From Sesamum alatum (Eukaryota; Streptophyta; Magnoliopsida; Lamiales; Pedaliaceae): DNA of 64,000 bases. Positions 44,616 to 54,719 of this stretch are shown here, piece after piece (the first letter of the stretch is position 1; every line of letters starts with the position of its first letter). Position numbers and translations under genes: made by a program. The notes under the pieces are model-generated. The model was not told the origin of the DNA. It worked only from the letters and a program-made list of their open reading frames with translations, and did not search any database. The stretch spans positions 16,473,395-16,537,394 of the forward strand of contig JACGWO010000004.1 in NCBI GenBank assembly GCA_034509735.1. The letters are read 5' to 3'.

Positions 44616-46745
44616 TCAATCAACGCCGAGTTTGCGCTTGTAGACCCACTTACAGCCCACTGGCTTAACACCTTTCGGTGGATCTACAAGTCTCCAAACT
44701 TGTTTCTCGCTCATGGAGTCCATTTCGGTCTTCATGGCCTCAAGCCATTTCCCGGAGTCGATGTCAGACATCGCTTCCCCGTATGTCTTAGGATCGTTAT
44801 CCAGAAGATCGGTCGCACCTAGAAACCCATATCTCACTGGAGGTCTGGATTCTCTAGTGGACCTACGGAGGACGGGAACGTCAGTGGTGACTGTGGGCGC
44901 TGACTGTATCGGAGCCGGCGGTTCAGGGGCCGGGACTGGCCTTTCTTGAGGTTGTCCTTCATGCCTAGCATGTTGGACTTCTCTAGGTTGGTCAGCCCTC
45001 CGTGCGTTAATCCTAAATCCTCTTGGTGAGGTTTCCGCGGCTATTTCTGATGGCTGAGTTCCATCACTTGATTCCTCAAGGATCAGCTCATCAGGTTGGA
45101 TATCCTCCGGGAAGCCTTGCTCCAAGAATACTGCATTCCTTGAAACAAATACCTTTTGTTCCAAAGGGTCATAAAAGTAATAACCCGCAGTTTCTCTAGG
45201 GTATCCAACGAACCTGCATAGGCAAGACCTGGATTCTAGCTTATCTCCCACTAACCTCTTGACGTATGCGGGGCTACCCCACACTTTCAAGTAATTGTAG
45301 GACGCAGGCTTGCCGTGCCATATCTCATATGGCGTTTGGGTCAATGCACTGGTAGGCGCCAAATTCAACAACTTGGCTGCCGTTTCTAATGCATAACCCC
45401 AAAACGATAAGGGCAATTTGGTAAAACTCATCATGGACCGAACCATGTCCAACAGGGTTCGGTTCCTCCTTTCAGAGACGCCATTTAACTGTGGTGTTCC
45501 GGGAGGTGTCCATTCCGATATTATACCATTTTCTTTTAGATAATCTAGGAATTCGGCACTAAGGTATTCACCGCCTCGGTCTGACCGTAGGACTTTAATT
45601 TTGCAGTTGGTCTGGTTCTCCACTTCAAGTCTGAATTCTTTAAACCTCTCAAGAGCTTCAGACTTGTACCTCATTAGGTAAACATAACCATACCGTGAAT
45701 GATCATCGGTGAAGGTTATGAAGTAGGAGAACCCACCTCGAGCCTGCGTCCTTAGTGGTCCACATACGTCTGTATGGACCAAGTCCAACAGACCCGTGGC
45801 AAGCCTGCTTTGACCTACAAAGGGCTTCTTGGTCATTTTCCCTCTTAGACAAGATTCACAAGTTGGTAGATCGCTCAAGTCCCCAACCTCTAGGTTCTTT
45901 GAGTCTACCAACCTTTTCATCCTATCTTGGGATATGTGACCTAGCCTAGCGTGCCACAGACGTGCGTTCCCGTTATTATCTAATTTCCGTTTGTGTTGAG
46001 CGTTAAGAACGAAATTCGTTTGTTGCAAGATATAGAGCCCGTTGTGCAATGTACCAAGTAGATGAGCAATTCCACACCTCATCAAATAAAAGCAATTTTT
46101 ATTGATTCTGAACTCATAACCACTATTGTCCAACAATGGAATGGAAATGATGTTCTTAATCATACTAGGTACAAAATTAACCTGCTCTAATTCTATGCTA
46201 ATGGTATCACTAATCACTAAAGTGGCGGATCCTACTGCTTCTGCCGAGATGGCCTTGCCATTTCCAAGCTTCAGGATCATGTCCCCGCTACTTAGTTTTC
46301 TGCTTCTTTTCAGCACCTGCAAATCATTGCAAATGTGAGCTCCACAGCCGGTATCCAATACCCAAGAGGCAGAATTAGTGACCATGTTTACCTCAATCAC
46401 AAATATACCTTGGTTTGAGAAGAGTTTGGGGCACTCTCTCTTCCAATGCCCTTTCTCACGGCAGTTGATACATATGTCATATGCCTTTGACTGTTGCTTG
46501 GAGACAACCTTTCCCTTTCCTTTGCCTTTCCCCTCTTTGGCAATGGGAACACTCTGAGTGTTCGTAGCTGCTATGACGGCTTTTCCCTTCCCCTTCTTCC
46601 TTTTCCAACGTCCGGCACCCTTGCCTTTCGTCTTGGAAGTTGAAGCACCTCCAAACAATACCGAAGGCGTGGACTTCTTAGTCGTTGCCTCGTATTGCAC
46701 CAACATATTGATCAACTCATGAATGCCCTTCTCAAGTGCATTCAT
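44616..46745 (-). CDS. pol: A element gag tail, protease, integrase, RT start
   Basis: An open frame of 709 codons. Zinc knuckle C92-X2-C95-X4-H100-X4-C105 after a Lys/Gly-rich linker. Aspartic protease DTG at 131-133. Integrase zinc ligands H266, H270, C296, C299. Integrase catalytic Asp 326, Asp 389 and Glu 425, giving a perfect D-X35-E. It continues into RT (WVYKRKLGVD) and stops at TGA 44618-44616, where sister copies have Gly. Its frame differs by one from the gag section because of a one-base insertion near 46750. These two lesions are all that separates the copy from a continuous reading frame. Confidence 0.93.
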   Translation of the reverse strand: MNALEKGIHELINMLVQYEATTKKSTPSVLFGGASTSKTKGKGAGRWKRKKGKGKAVIAATNTQSVPIAKEGKGKGKGKVVSKQQSKAYDICINCREKGHWKRECPKLFSNQGIFVIEVNMVTNSASWVLDTGCGAHICNDLQVLKRSRKLSSGDMILKLGNGKAISAEAVGSATLVISDTISIELEQVNFVPSMIKNIISIPLLDNSGYEFRINKNCFYLMRCGIAHLLGTLHNGLYILQQTNFVLNAQHKRKLDNNGNARLWHARLGHISQDRMKRLVDSKNLEVGDLSDLPTCESCLRGKMTKKPFVGQSRLATGLLDLVHTDVCGPLRTQARGGFSYFITFTDDHSRYGYVYLMRYKSEALERFKEFRLEVENQTNCKIKVLRSDRGGEYLSAEFLDYLKENGIISEWTPPGTPQLNGVSERRNRTLLDMVRSMMSFTKLPLSFWGYALETAAKLLNLAPTSALTQTPYEIWHGKPASYNYLKVWGSPAYVKRLVGDKLESRSCLCRFVGYPRETAGYYFYDPLEQKVFVSRNAVFLEQGFPEDIQPDELILEESSDGTQPSEIAAETSPRGFRINARRADQPREVQHARHEGQPQERPVPAPEPPAPIQSAPTVTTDVPVLRRSTRESRPPVRYGFLGATDLLDNDPKTYGEAMSDIDSGKWLEAMKTEMDSMSEKQVWRLVDPPKGVKPVGCKWVYKRKLGVD

Positions 46746-46746
46746 G

Positions 46747-47361
46747 TTATAGGTTGACGATAAATTGGTCGAAGGAGGGTGGGAGTGACTGAAGGATCAC
46801 ATCTATGTACGTTTCGTTATCGAGACCTGCCTTTAGGTCCTCGAGCTTTTCCACTAGGGTAAGCATTTTAACCCCATGCTCTTGTACAGAGGATCCTTCT
46901 GTCATTTTAGTTCCAAAGAACGCCTTGGTCGCGACATACCTAGTATGCCGGTCCGGGACTGCATAGCAATCCTTAAGGCGAGCCATAATGGAAGGGACAT
47001 CGTCTAGCGTTTCACATTGCTTCTGAATCTCATTGGTCATCGAAGCAAGTATGACGCTACGGACCTTCCGGTTATCCTTATGCCAAGTCTCGAACGTCTC
47101 ACGTTCTTCTGGCGTGGATCCTTCCGGCAAGGTCCTAGGGTGAGGCTCGTCCATGACGTAGCTTTGGTTCTCGTAATCTAGGACTATCCTGAGATTGCGC
47201 AACCAGTCGTTGTAATTGGTTCCATTAAATTTGTTTGTCTCAAGAATGGTTGATAGTGGGTTCTTAGACATTTTAAATCTACATTTAGAAAACAACGCGC
47301 GATCAGCAGAAAATAAAGACGGTGGTTTGATGAAATAATTAAATGCTTGGTCTTTAGTCAT
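46747..47361 (-). CDS. gag: A element gag, capsid part
   Basis: An open frame of 204 codons with MTKDQAF at 47361 and the conserved MSKNPLST at 47271. It contains the UBN2-type capsid signature (NKFNG...DWLRNLR...AFFGTKM...LPPSFDQF). It ends in TAA at 46749-46747 because of one inserted base. In the A(+) copy the same place reads on through YNMNALEK. Gag forms the virus-like particle that packages element RNA. The TATA box at 47374-47382 lies just upstream, so MSKNP may be the effective start on a short transcript. Confidence 0.9.
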   Translation of the reverse strand: MTKDQAFNYFIKPPSLFSADRALFSKCRFKMSKNPLSTILETNKFNGTNYNDWLRNLRIVLDYENQSYVMDEPHPRTLPEGSTPEERETFETWHKDNRKVRSVILASMTNEIQKQCETLDDVPSIMARLKDCYAVPDRHTRYVATKAFFGTKMTEGSSVQEHGVKMLTLVEKLEDLKAGLDNETYIDVILQSLPPSFDQFIVNL

Positions 47362-47373
47362 TTAATCCTCCCA

Positions 47374-47382
47374 CTATTTATA
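47374..47382 (-). promoter_or_regulatory. TATA box upstream of A gag
   Basis: TATAAATAG on the element strand, 13 bases before the MTKDQ ATG. It is perfectly conserved in the other A and B leaders although the surrounding leader varies. Confidence 0.55.
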
Positions 47383-48799
47383 CGAAAACACGGTACTCTC
47401 AAACGTGATTTTCGGAAAATCCTTTCCTAGTGGGCTTGGGATCCACACCGATTTTTCCCATACCCCGCTTTTACGATTCGTATGGAAAAGATCCTGTGGG
47501 AGGTATTCCATACCATTCTCGTTCCACGAGATTCCCAAGATTATTGCCTCACCCTTTTGCATGATCCCGAGGACTCCAAGCGAATCATGCTAATTGGGCG
47601 TTAGACCCGACCCAATCGACCGAGCCATGGACCCACTAGTACCCCCACGACTCGTGAGACAGGTAACAGCAGCCCATTTTTCGTTCATGACACAGTGCAG
47701 CTTCTTTTAAGTACAATAACGTGCCACGACTCGTGAGACCACGCTATTGACCTAAAACAGCTTCCTCACTGTGCCATGGATTGGAAGGCATGGACAAACT
47801 CCTAGAGTTCATGTCCACTTTATCTAGGGTCTAATATTTCAACACTGGTCCAACCAATGTGAGAGTAGTGAATGACCGAGATCTCATAATATATATGCAT
47901 ACATTCATCCATAATGCATAAATAAAATCCATCCATAGCAGTTATATGATAAATAAAAGCCATTCATCCATCATAATAACCACATGCAAAATTAAAGCCT
48001 AGCACGCCCCTATTGGATGATCACGAGCCCGAATACTATGCGATCCACTGAGCCCGCAGTGGATCTATGATCAATCTAGGGTTGGTCCTATACTATTACA
48101 ATAATAGTAACCCAATCATCATGCTGATGGGCCTTGGTCTCTTTTCTCTTTCTTCACTTCATGGAAAACTCCAAGGGACCTCCGGTCTGGGCTCTCCATG
48201 TGGTCCTTCCTTCTTATCCACCAATTACAAAAAGAAACCTCACTCCTAGTCTACTCTCATTACATATTAAAAAATAGAAAACCCAGCGAAAACCCGGGGG
48301 GAGTACATAAGGAGGGAGGTAGAAAGCCTTATTATTCCAAGGCACTAGAAAGAGAGAAGGAGAAAGCAGTTAAAGAGGCACACAGGCCCAACAGAAAATT
48401 AAACCATACATTCGGTCTAGGGCTCGTGATCATCCATTTCCATCCAACACACGTAATTACATGATCCAATCACATAATCATAATATTCCAGCAACACATG
48501 ATTTCCAATCATATTAATCCAAGATGAAAATAAATGAACATGTGCGCAACGTGTGAAAATAAAAAAAATATAAATATTGGTAATATTAATCTTTTTTCTC
48601 GTTTTAGGAAAACCTTTCCTCATTATCTTAAGTAAAATAACCCCGGGATTCCAAATCCAATTTATTTTACTCCTAAAATAATGTCTTTAGGAACTTAGGA
48701 AAAATTGAACCCAAAACACGATTTTTCAGAATTAATTCAAAATTAAAACTGAAAATTAATTTAAAATAAAATAACACTAGGGTTTCAAAACCCTAGCTT

Positions 48800-49390
48800 C
48801 ACAGCCACCGGCCGCCGCCGCCTGCGGCAGCCAGCCGGCCGGCCGCGCACGCAGGCGCTGCCTGGCCGGGCGCGCGCGCGCAGGCCCCTGCCTGCTTGCG
48901 CGCGCGCCTGACCGGCAGCGCACTGCGCGGCCTAGCGCATCGGCAGGCCGACGCGCGCGCAGGCTCCTCTTCCTTGCGCGCGCTGGCTTGCTGGCCGCCG
49001 GCCGTGTGCCTGCGCTGTGCGCAGAACGCGCGCGCAGACGCGCACTGGGCGTGCCTGCCGGGCGCGCGCGCGCAGACGCCTCCGTCTGCGTGCGCGCGCG
49101 CCTGGCGGCGCGCCTGGTGCCCGTCCGCGCGCGGGCTCCCCGCCCGTCAGCCTTGCGCGCGCGCGCGCATGGGCGTGCCTGCCGGGCGCGCGCGCGCAGA
49201 CTCCTTTGTCTACCCGCGCGCGCGCCTGGAGGCGCTTCCATGCGCGCACGCCCGCGCGCAGCCATCCTGGCTGCGCGCTGCCCCTGCGCGGCCGGCAGTG
49301 CGCGCGCGCGCAGGCTTCCCATGCCTGCGCGCGTCCGCCCTACCGGCAGTGCTCGGCTGCGCGCGGCCAGCCTTCCCGGCTGGCCAGTTG
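48800..49390. repeat. CpG-rich alternating GC core of A leader
   Basis: Numerous GCGCGCGC runs of 8-12 bases and inverted repeats sit within about 590 bp, flanked on both sides by AT-rich DNA. Equivalent cores are at about 690-975, 6865-7130, 16545-16747, 25830-25950, 31090-31510, 54095-54200 and 57180-57340. Confidence 0.85.
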
Positions 49391-49597
49391 TTGCGTTTTC
49401 TCTCGTTTTTCAGATTAATTTCCCATCCCGTTTCCCAAGAAAAACAGAAAAACACCAACATTCATAAATTCACACGAATTAAAAGCAATAAAAATAACAT
49501 GCTTTAATAATCAAGAAATTCAAGATTCAATTAAAACATGTTAAATCACGTTTCATGCTTAAAACGCACATAAACCCTAGGCCTATACACCGAACCG

Positions 49598-49610
49598 GGC
49601 TCTGATACCA
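49598..49610 (-). other. Primer-binding site, tRNA-iMet
   Basis: GGCTCTGATACCA on the plus strand, one base from the 5' LTR at 49612. Confidence 0.95.
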
Positions 49611-49611
49611 C

Positions 49612-51594
49612 TGAAAGAAATTGTGGATCGTCCCGGGAAAAGCGCGAATGCGGAAGCGCGGTATAATTAAAATTAAAACGGAATTTAAACATGCTTTTAA
49701 ATTAAAACACGTTTCAAAGGGTGTGCCTTTGAAATTTCCCGGGCGTTCGGTGTATCTCATGAACGAATAACACAAAATAAATCATGGAGGCCATAGGGTT
49801 GGAAATTAAAGAGAGGACGAAAAAATTAAAACGATACCTACCCGTTGTCGTTTTCGTCTTCAACGGCTACAAGCGTTGTTCCCCGTTTTGCACCAAGATC
49901 TCGTCTTTGAGACCCTCTAAATCGTGACACACGATCCACCCACGTATCTTGCACGTCGTGCTAGCAACGAACAAGTTTATGTTTTTGGAGTGGATGAATC
50001 AATAACACATTATTGATTAATGGTATTGATTCATCAAGTTCTTAATGTTCCAAGAATAAAAAGAACCAAGAAAATATTTCTTGGAGAGGGAGAGAGAATC
50101 GGACGAGAGAGAGGGAGAGAGAATCCGTGTGTGTGTGTTGTAGTGTGTGTGTTGGAGTTTCATCATCATTCAACTTGTAGGATGCTAGGGTTTATATAGA
50201 AGAGGAGTCTAATCCTCTTTAAACTCCTCTTTCAAGAACTCTATTTTGACTAGGATTTTGACCTAGTCAAAGTCCTAGTCAAAGTAGTGTTTTGACCTAG
50301 TCAAAACAATCCTAGCCATCCATCTCTCCCATTCATCTCACCGTTGATTTAATTTAATTTAATGGAATATTTAAAACCTATTTAAATATTTCCAAGAGGC
50401 TAAAATAAATATAATTATTATTTAAGCCCATTAAATAAATCCCTTTGATAAATCTAATTTATCAATTTAATTCCTTATATCTAATAGAAGGAATTATTTC
50501 TCCAAGAAAAATAAAGGACCCGATTAAATCCAATTTAATCATTCCTTCACTTCAATATTTAATTCCTAATTAAATATCTAAATGTGTGTGGATAGTGTGT
50601 GACTCTTTAGGTTCACCTTTCAGCTAGACTTGGTCGGATTCCTAGAATCCTTCCGTTACCATGGGTGGCCATCTAGCAACGGTCCATGGCACTAGAGACT
50701 AGGTGAAATATTCAGGGATGAACATTTAGGCTCTAACAGTACACTTGTCCTTCTGTCTTCGGTCTCATCACTTAGAGTCTAGGGCACGGATAATGCAGGT
50801 ACCCATTTTGGACCTAAGTGTCGGTCTGTCCTCACTAAACGCCGCAAGGGAATCCTTCCCTTCTGTTCAGTTACTGTGGCCACAGATTTTAGGGACAAGA
50901 CACAGAGCATACGTGAGACTCAACTGTCAATACCTATTGGCAGGAGACAGATCCTTTCTTGGAAACTACTGTCACTTTGTACACCAGAACTGTACTAGAC
51001 ATGGCTTATGACTACCAAAGAGAATTCTGGCAATCTCTCACCATATCTAAGATACAGCCCTAACGTACAGGTAAACTGAGCAATTCCTCAAGTCAAAGGA
51101 CTTGGCCTGTACCGTTGGAACCGGGAATACACGTCATACCTTGCTGACCATACTCAAGGTCCTCCGTAAGACGGTTCCCGCGAGTCACCTCAGTCAGCTG
51201 CGTCCTAGCATGCTAACCCACTAACACTGATTAGACGACCCTCGTCACCCGTCGATGAAACACGACAGCAGGTGCTTAGTGCAAGTCTCAAATGGAATCC
51301 CGGTACCCATTTTCGGGATTCCTTGACTTGGAGATTTCCGGACTGATTCGGGAAGACTGATTCCATGGACCTACCTCCAACCGTAGTCCCAGTCCCCGAA
51401 ATTGATTCTCAGTCCGTGGGCTTTGTTTGCGTAGTGAACAGATATGGAAAACAAATATAAGTGAACACAAACAAAGTGATGCCAAATGAAATTCACTTCT
51501 TTATTCATTAATGATTTATCAAACACCTGAAATTGTCTAGACATAGGTTACATATTCCTGCCAAAATTGGCTTACATGGTCACCTATTCTAACA
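49612..51594 (-). mobile_element. A element 5' LTR
   Basis: 1983 bp, TGAAAG...TAACA. TATATAAA box at 50191-50198 (minus strand). Palindrome at 50874-50885. It carries the conserved U3 block around 50600-50705. Right flank GAGAG. Confidence 0.95.
50191..50198 (-). promoter_or_regulatory. A LTR TATA box
   Basis: TATATAAA on the element strand, followed by AACCCTAGC and a GT/CA-rich segment. The same box is at 2760-2767, 41803-41810 and 59569-59576. It is the likely core promoter for the genomic RNA. Confidence 0.65.
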
Positions 51595-51602
51595 GAGAGA
51601 TC

Positions 51603-53832
51603 TGTTAGAATAGGTGACCAGAAAGCCAATAGGTTTGGCGATTTGTAACCTATTATACAACTCGATGTAATTGTAATATTATTATGTGATGAATAAAGTG
51701 AGTGTTCGTCACTATTGGTACCTACTTTGTTGTGCTCACTTTACATTTGTTAAAACGGTGTTTAACTTATATCACAACAAAGCCCACAGACCATGGATAA
51801 CAACTCATGCAGTTGGCCCACGCACTGGATGGTGGTCATGAAACCAACTGATTAAGAGTTGGGTCTGAAACGTTCTAAGTCGAGGACCTCGAGACAGGGC
51901 ATCGAGAGTCCTATTGAGACTTGCGTCAAAAGTCGTGTTCATTGGATGAGTGCCGTGTTTCATCGGCAACAGGCGTGGGACGCCTAGACGATCTTGATGG
52001 GTTGGTCGACTGGGGTCGAGCCAACTGGACTGACTCGCGGGGATCATCATATGGAAGCCTTGGAGGCTTGGTCGGTATGATTGGTTTTCCCCGGTTTTGA
52101 TAGTACGGGAGTAATCCTCAGACTTGAAGGATCATGGCAGTCGCGTGCACAGGACGGCTGTATCTTGGATCTGGCGAGAGGTAATCATTCTGTAAAATGA
52201 TTATCATAAGCCTTGTCCAGTGCAGTCAGAATGTGTAGCGAGGACGGTGGATTCCAAGAAGAGGATCCAACCCCTGTCAGTATGTGACAGAGGTATCTCC
52301 TATGCACTCGGAGACACGTTCATGCTGTTTGAAGTTGTGGCCACAGTGGTTGGTCGAACAGGGAATGGTTTCCTGTGTCGACGCAATGAAGCATACGTGG
52401 TCTCGAGTATTAAGCATAGATGCCTAGTCAAGGATGGGAACCGACGCCCAATTCCATACCCTAGACTAAGGCCGGGAGACGGTAGACGGAAGGATCGTAC
52501 CCGTACGGAATCGACGCCTAAATGTTCACGCCAATTCACCTAGTCTCTAGGGCCATGGACCGTTGCTAGACGGCCACCCATGGTAACGGGCCCTTGTGGG
52601 ACACGGGCCCAAGTCTAGCTGCGGGTGAACCTAAAGAGTCACACACAAATCACCGAGGAGGTTGAGAGATCGACTTGGAGTCAATCTCGAAGGATAAAAT
52701 AAGTAGTTGGATTACTTGAGGGAAAGTCCATTGGATGGACGGGCCGATATTGTATCAGGCTTTCATTTAATCGGTAAATTGGATTTTCGATTAAATATGG
52801 AAAGTTGAGATGTTGAGACGTTGGATCTTTTAATTGGATTAAAAGATCAACGGGAATAATTTAAGTGGACATTAAATTGAATTTAATATTTGGTTCGTCG
52901 TAATTGGATTACGATAAATCCCGGTCCGTTAAATTATACCCGAGAGGAGAAATAATTCGTAATTTGGGATGGGAAGAAGTTGGACTTCTTTCCTTAATCA
53001 AACATGGCTGACACGCTCCCTTGGAGGAAGCAAAATCAGCCATGTTTCATGCTAGGTGGTATGTTGACTTATCTCTTTTGGAAAGAGACAAATCAACTCC
53101 AATCAAGCTATTCCCTTTTGGTATGATTTGATCATACCATAAGTTTTGGTAGGCTTGATTGAAGAATTGATGGTGATTGATTGGAATGAATCTAGACATC
53201 CTTGGATGAACCTAGACACATTCCAATAATCACAATAATTATGTATATATATTAGAATATACAACACCAAGCATAAGTGATTCATTATTCATCTTTTTCT
53301 AGGAAAAAGAGAAGACAAAAATCCTCTCCTCTCTCTCAAAATTTCGTGTTCCCTCCCTCTCTTACACTTGTGTTCTTCACTTGATTTTGAATCAAGAAGA
53401 AGAACAAAGTAAGTTTAAGAGAACACTAATTCATAGTGTTCTTCTCTTAAACCGATTCCTTCCTAAACCCGTTCTTTTCTAGCAAGAAGAATGTGTGTTT
53501 CTTCCGGTGTGGTGTGGATCACCTTTGGAGAATCCATACGTTTGGATTTCGTGAGCATTCCGGAGAAGGAACAACGCTAGAAGCCGGGAGCAAACGCTAA
53601 ACAATCAAAGGTAGCGGTTTATTACGCTTTGATTGATTTTCATTTATATATCTATGCCCTATGTGTTTAAATATATGTTTTCAATATTTACACATCCTAC
53701 ATCGAACGCCCGGTTTAGCACCCAAGGGTACACCCCTTGGAATTCGCATATTTGAATTTGATTTAAATTTACGCACAATTTCTCGCTTTCTCGCTGCCGC
53801 TCGTGCTCCCGGGCGGATCCGCTTGTCCTTCA
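51603..53832 (+). mobile_element. Family B LTR, first of tandem pair
   Basis: It runs from TGTTAGAATAGG to GTCCTTCA, 2230 bp, two bases before a PBS. It begins directly after AGATC of the interrupted B LTR, so it inserted there. It carries the CTGTCA/TGACAG hairpin, a palindrome with one mismatch (52335-52346) and the conserved CCATGG block. Confidence 0.9.
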
Positions 53833-54719
53833 AGTGGTATCAGAGCCCGGTTCGATATAAGGGGCATAGATCTATGTGTTTGGTATGATCTACTTGCTTT
53901 TTAAATGGCTTTATTGGCATGTTAAATTACATAAATATATGAATAATATGATGATTCAATTGTTTGGATTTAATGGACTTTTGGCATGCTTAATTTTGTT
54001 AGATTGGATCTAAAATTGCATGCTTATTTTCAGAATAATATTAATGTTATTGTGCTGAAACAGTTTTTGAAAAACAAAAAAAAAAAAATTGGGATCGGTC
54101 GGCAGCGGCCGCGCGCAGGCGGGCGCCTGCGCGCGGCACAGAGCGCGCGCTGCCCTGTGTGCGCGGGCGGCCGACCAGCACAACGGCTGGGCCGTTTTGT
54201 GTCGTTTTTCGACTTTTTCCGGAAAATTCGATTTTTTGTATTTTCTGCACAATATTCTGAAAATATATTAATTTTGCATTTTTGATTTTGGAATAATTGG
54301 ATTATTCCTTGGATTAAATTTTGCTTAATTAATTTGGGATTAATACATGCATTGGATGCATTGTGTAAAATGTCCATTAAATTTGAAATTTGAATTTTGC
54401 ATATTATTTATATGTTTATGCTTTTTGTGATGTTGGACATCACTTGGGTATTTGGAATATCCATTGGTTATTTATGCATGATTATTTGGAATAATTATTT
54501 TATGTGTGTTGATGGAATCAACATGGGATGATCACATGAGCCCTAGACCTTATGTATGGATGAATGAATGTTTATTTATTTTCTGTTGGGTGGGGCCTGC
54601 GTGCCTCTTGTTTTCGGGACTATCATCTCCCATATTTTCAGCCTCATGGTTTTAAGGCTTGCTTTCGTTATTACCGATGTATTACTTTCAGTTGTAATGA
54701 GAGTAGATAGGATTGGTGA
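53833..54719 (+). mobile_element. Family B leader, truncated
   Basis: First 887 bp of a B leader, with a short GC-rich core (about 54095-54200) and a tract ending TTTTCAG (near 54640). At 54719-54720 it passes from GATTGGTGAGGT straight into B LTR sequence (AACCTATTATATAATCGATG) that lies 46 bases inside the LTR start. Confidence 0.8.
53835..53847 (+). other. Primer-binding site, tRNA-iMet
   Basis: TGGTATCAGAGCC, two bases after the LTR end. Confidence 0.9.

Larger units (their letters stand above)
47362..49597 (-). mobile_element. A element leader with GC-rich core
   Basis: A 2.2-kb untranslated leader between PBS and gag. The CpG core at about 48800-49390 holds long alternating GC runs, an imperfect direct repeat of about 119 bp (around 49050 and 49169) and the hairpin GCAGACG-CCTC-CGTCTGC (49072-49089). 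Towards gag come the pyrimidine tract complement (about 48340-48370) and two CACGACTCGTGAG motifs (about 47646 and 47726). No conserved upstream ORF is seen. Confidence 0.85.
41224..51594 (-). mobile_element. Complete family A Ty1/copia element
   Basis: A 10,371-bp element with LTRs 41224-43201 (1978 bp) and 49612-51594 (1983 bp), flanked by GAGAG (41219-41223 and 51595-51599). Minus-strand order: 5' LTR, PBS 49598-49610, leader to 47362, gag from 47361, protease, integrase, RT, RNase H to 43218, polypurine tract 43202-43212, 3' LTR. LTR differences visible by eye are few: a small deletion near 41900, a few indels and substitutions, roughly 1%. Clade placement (Tork- or TAR-like) is not certain without an RT tree. 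Confidence 0.96.

Noticed and set aside
48777..49507. Overlapping long Arg/Ala-rich reading frames on both strands (also near 508-1262, 6745-7223, 31019-31562, 54010-54377, 57076-57402)
   Set aside because: They lie in the CpG-rich leader cores, are open in several frames at once because stop codons are AT-rich, and are not conserved in frame or sequence between copies.
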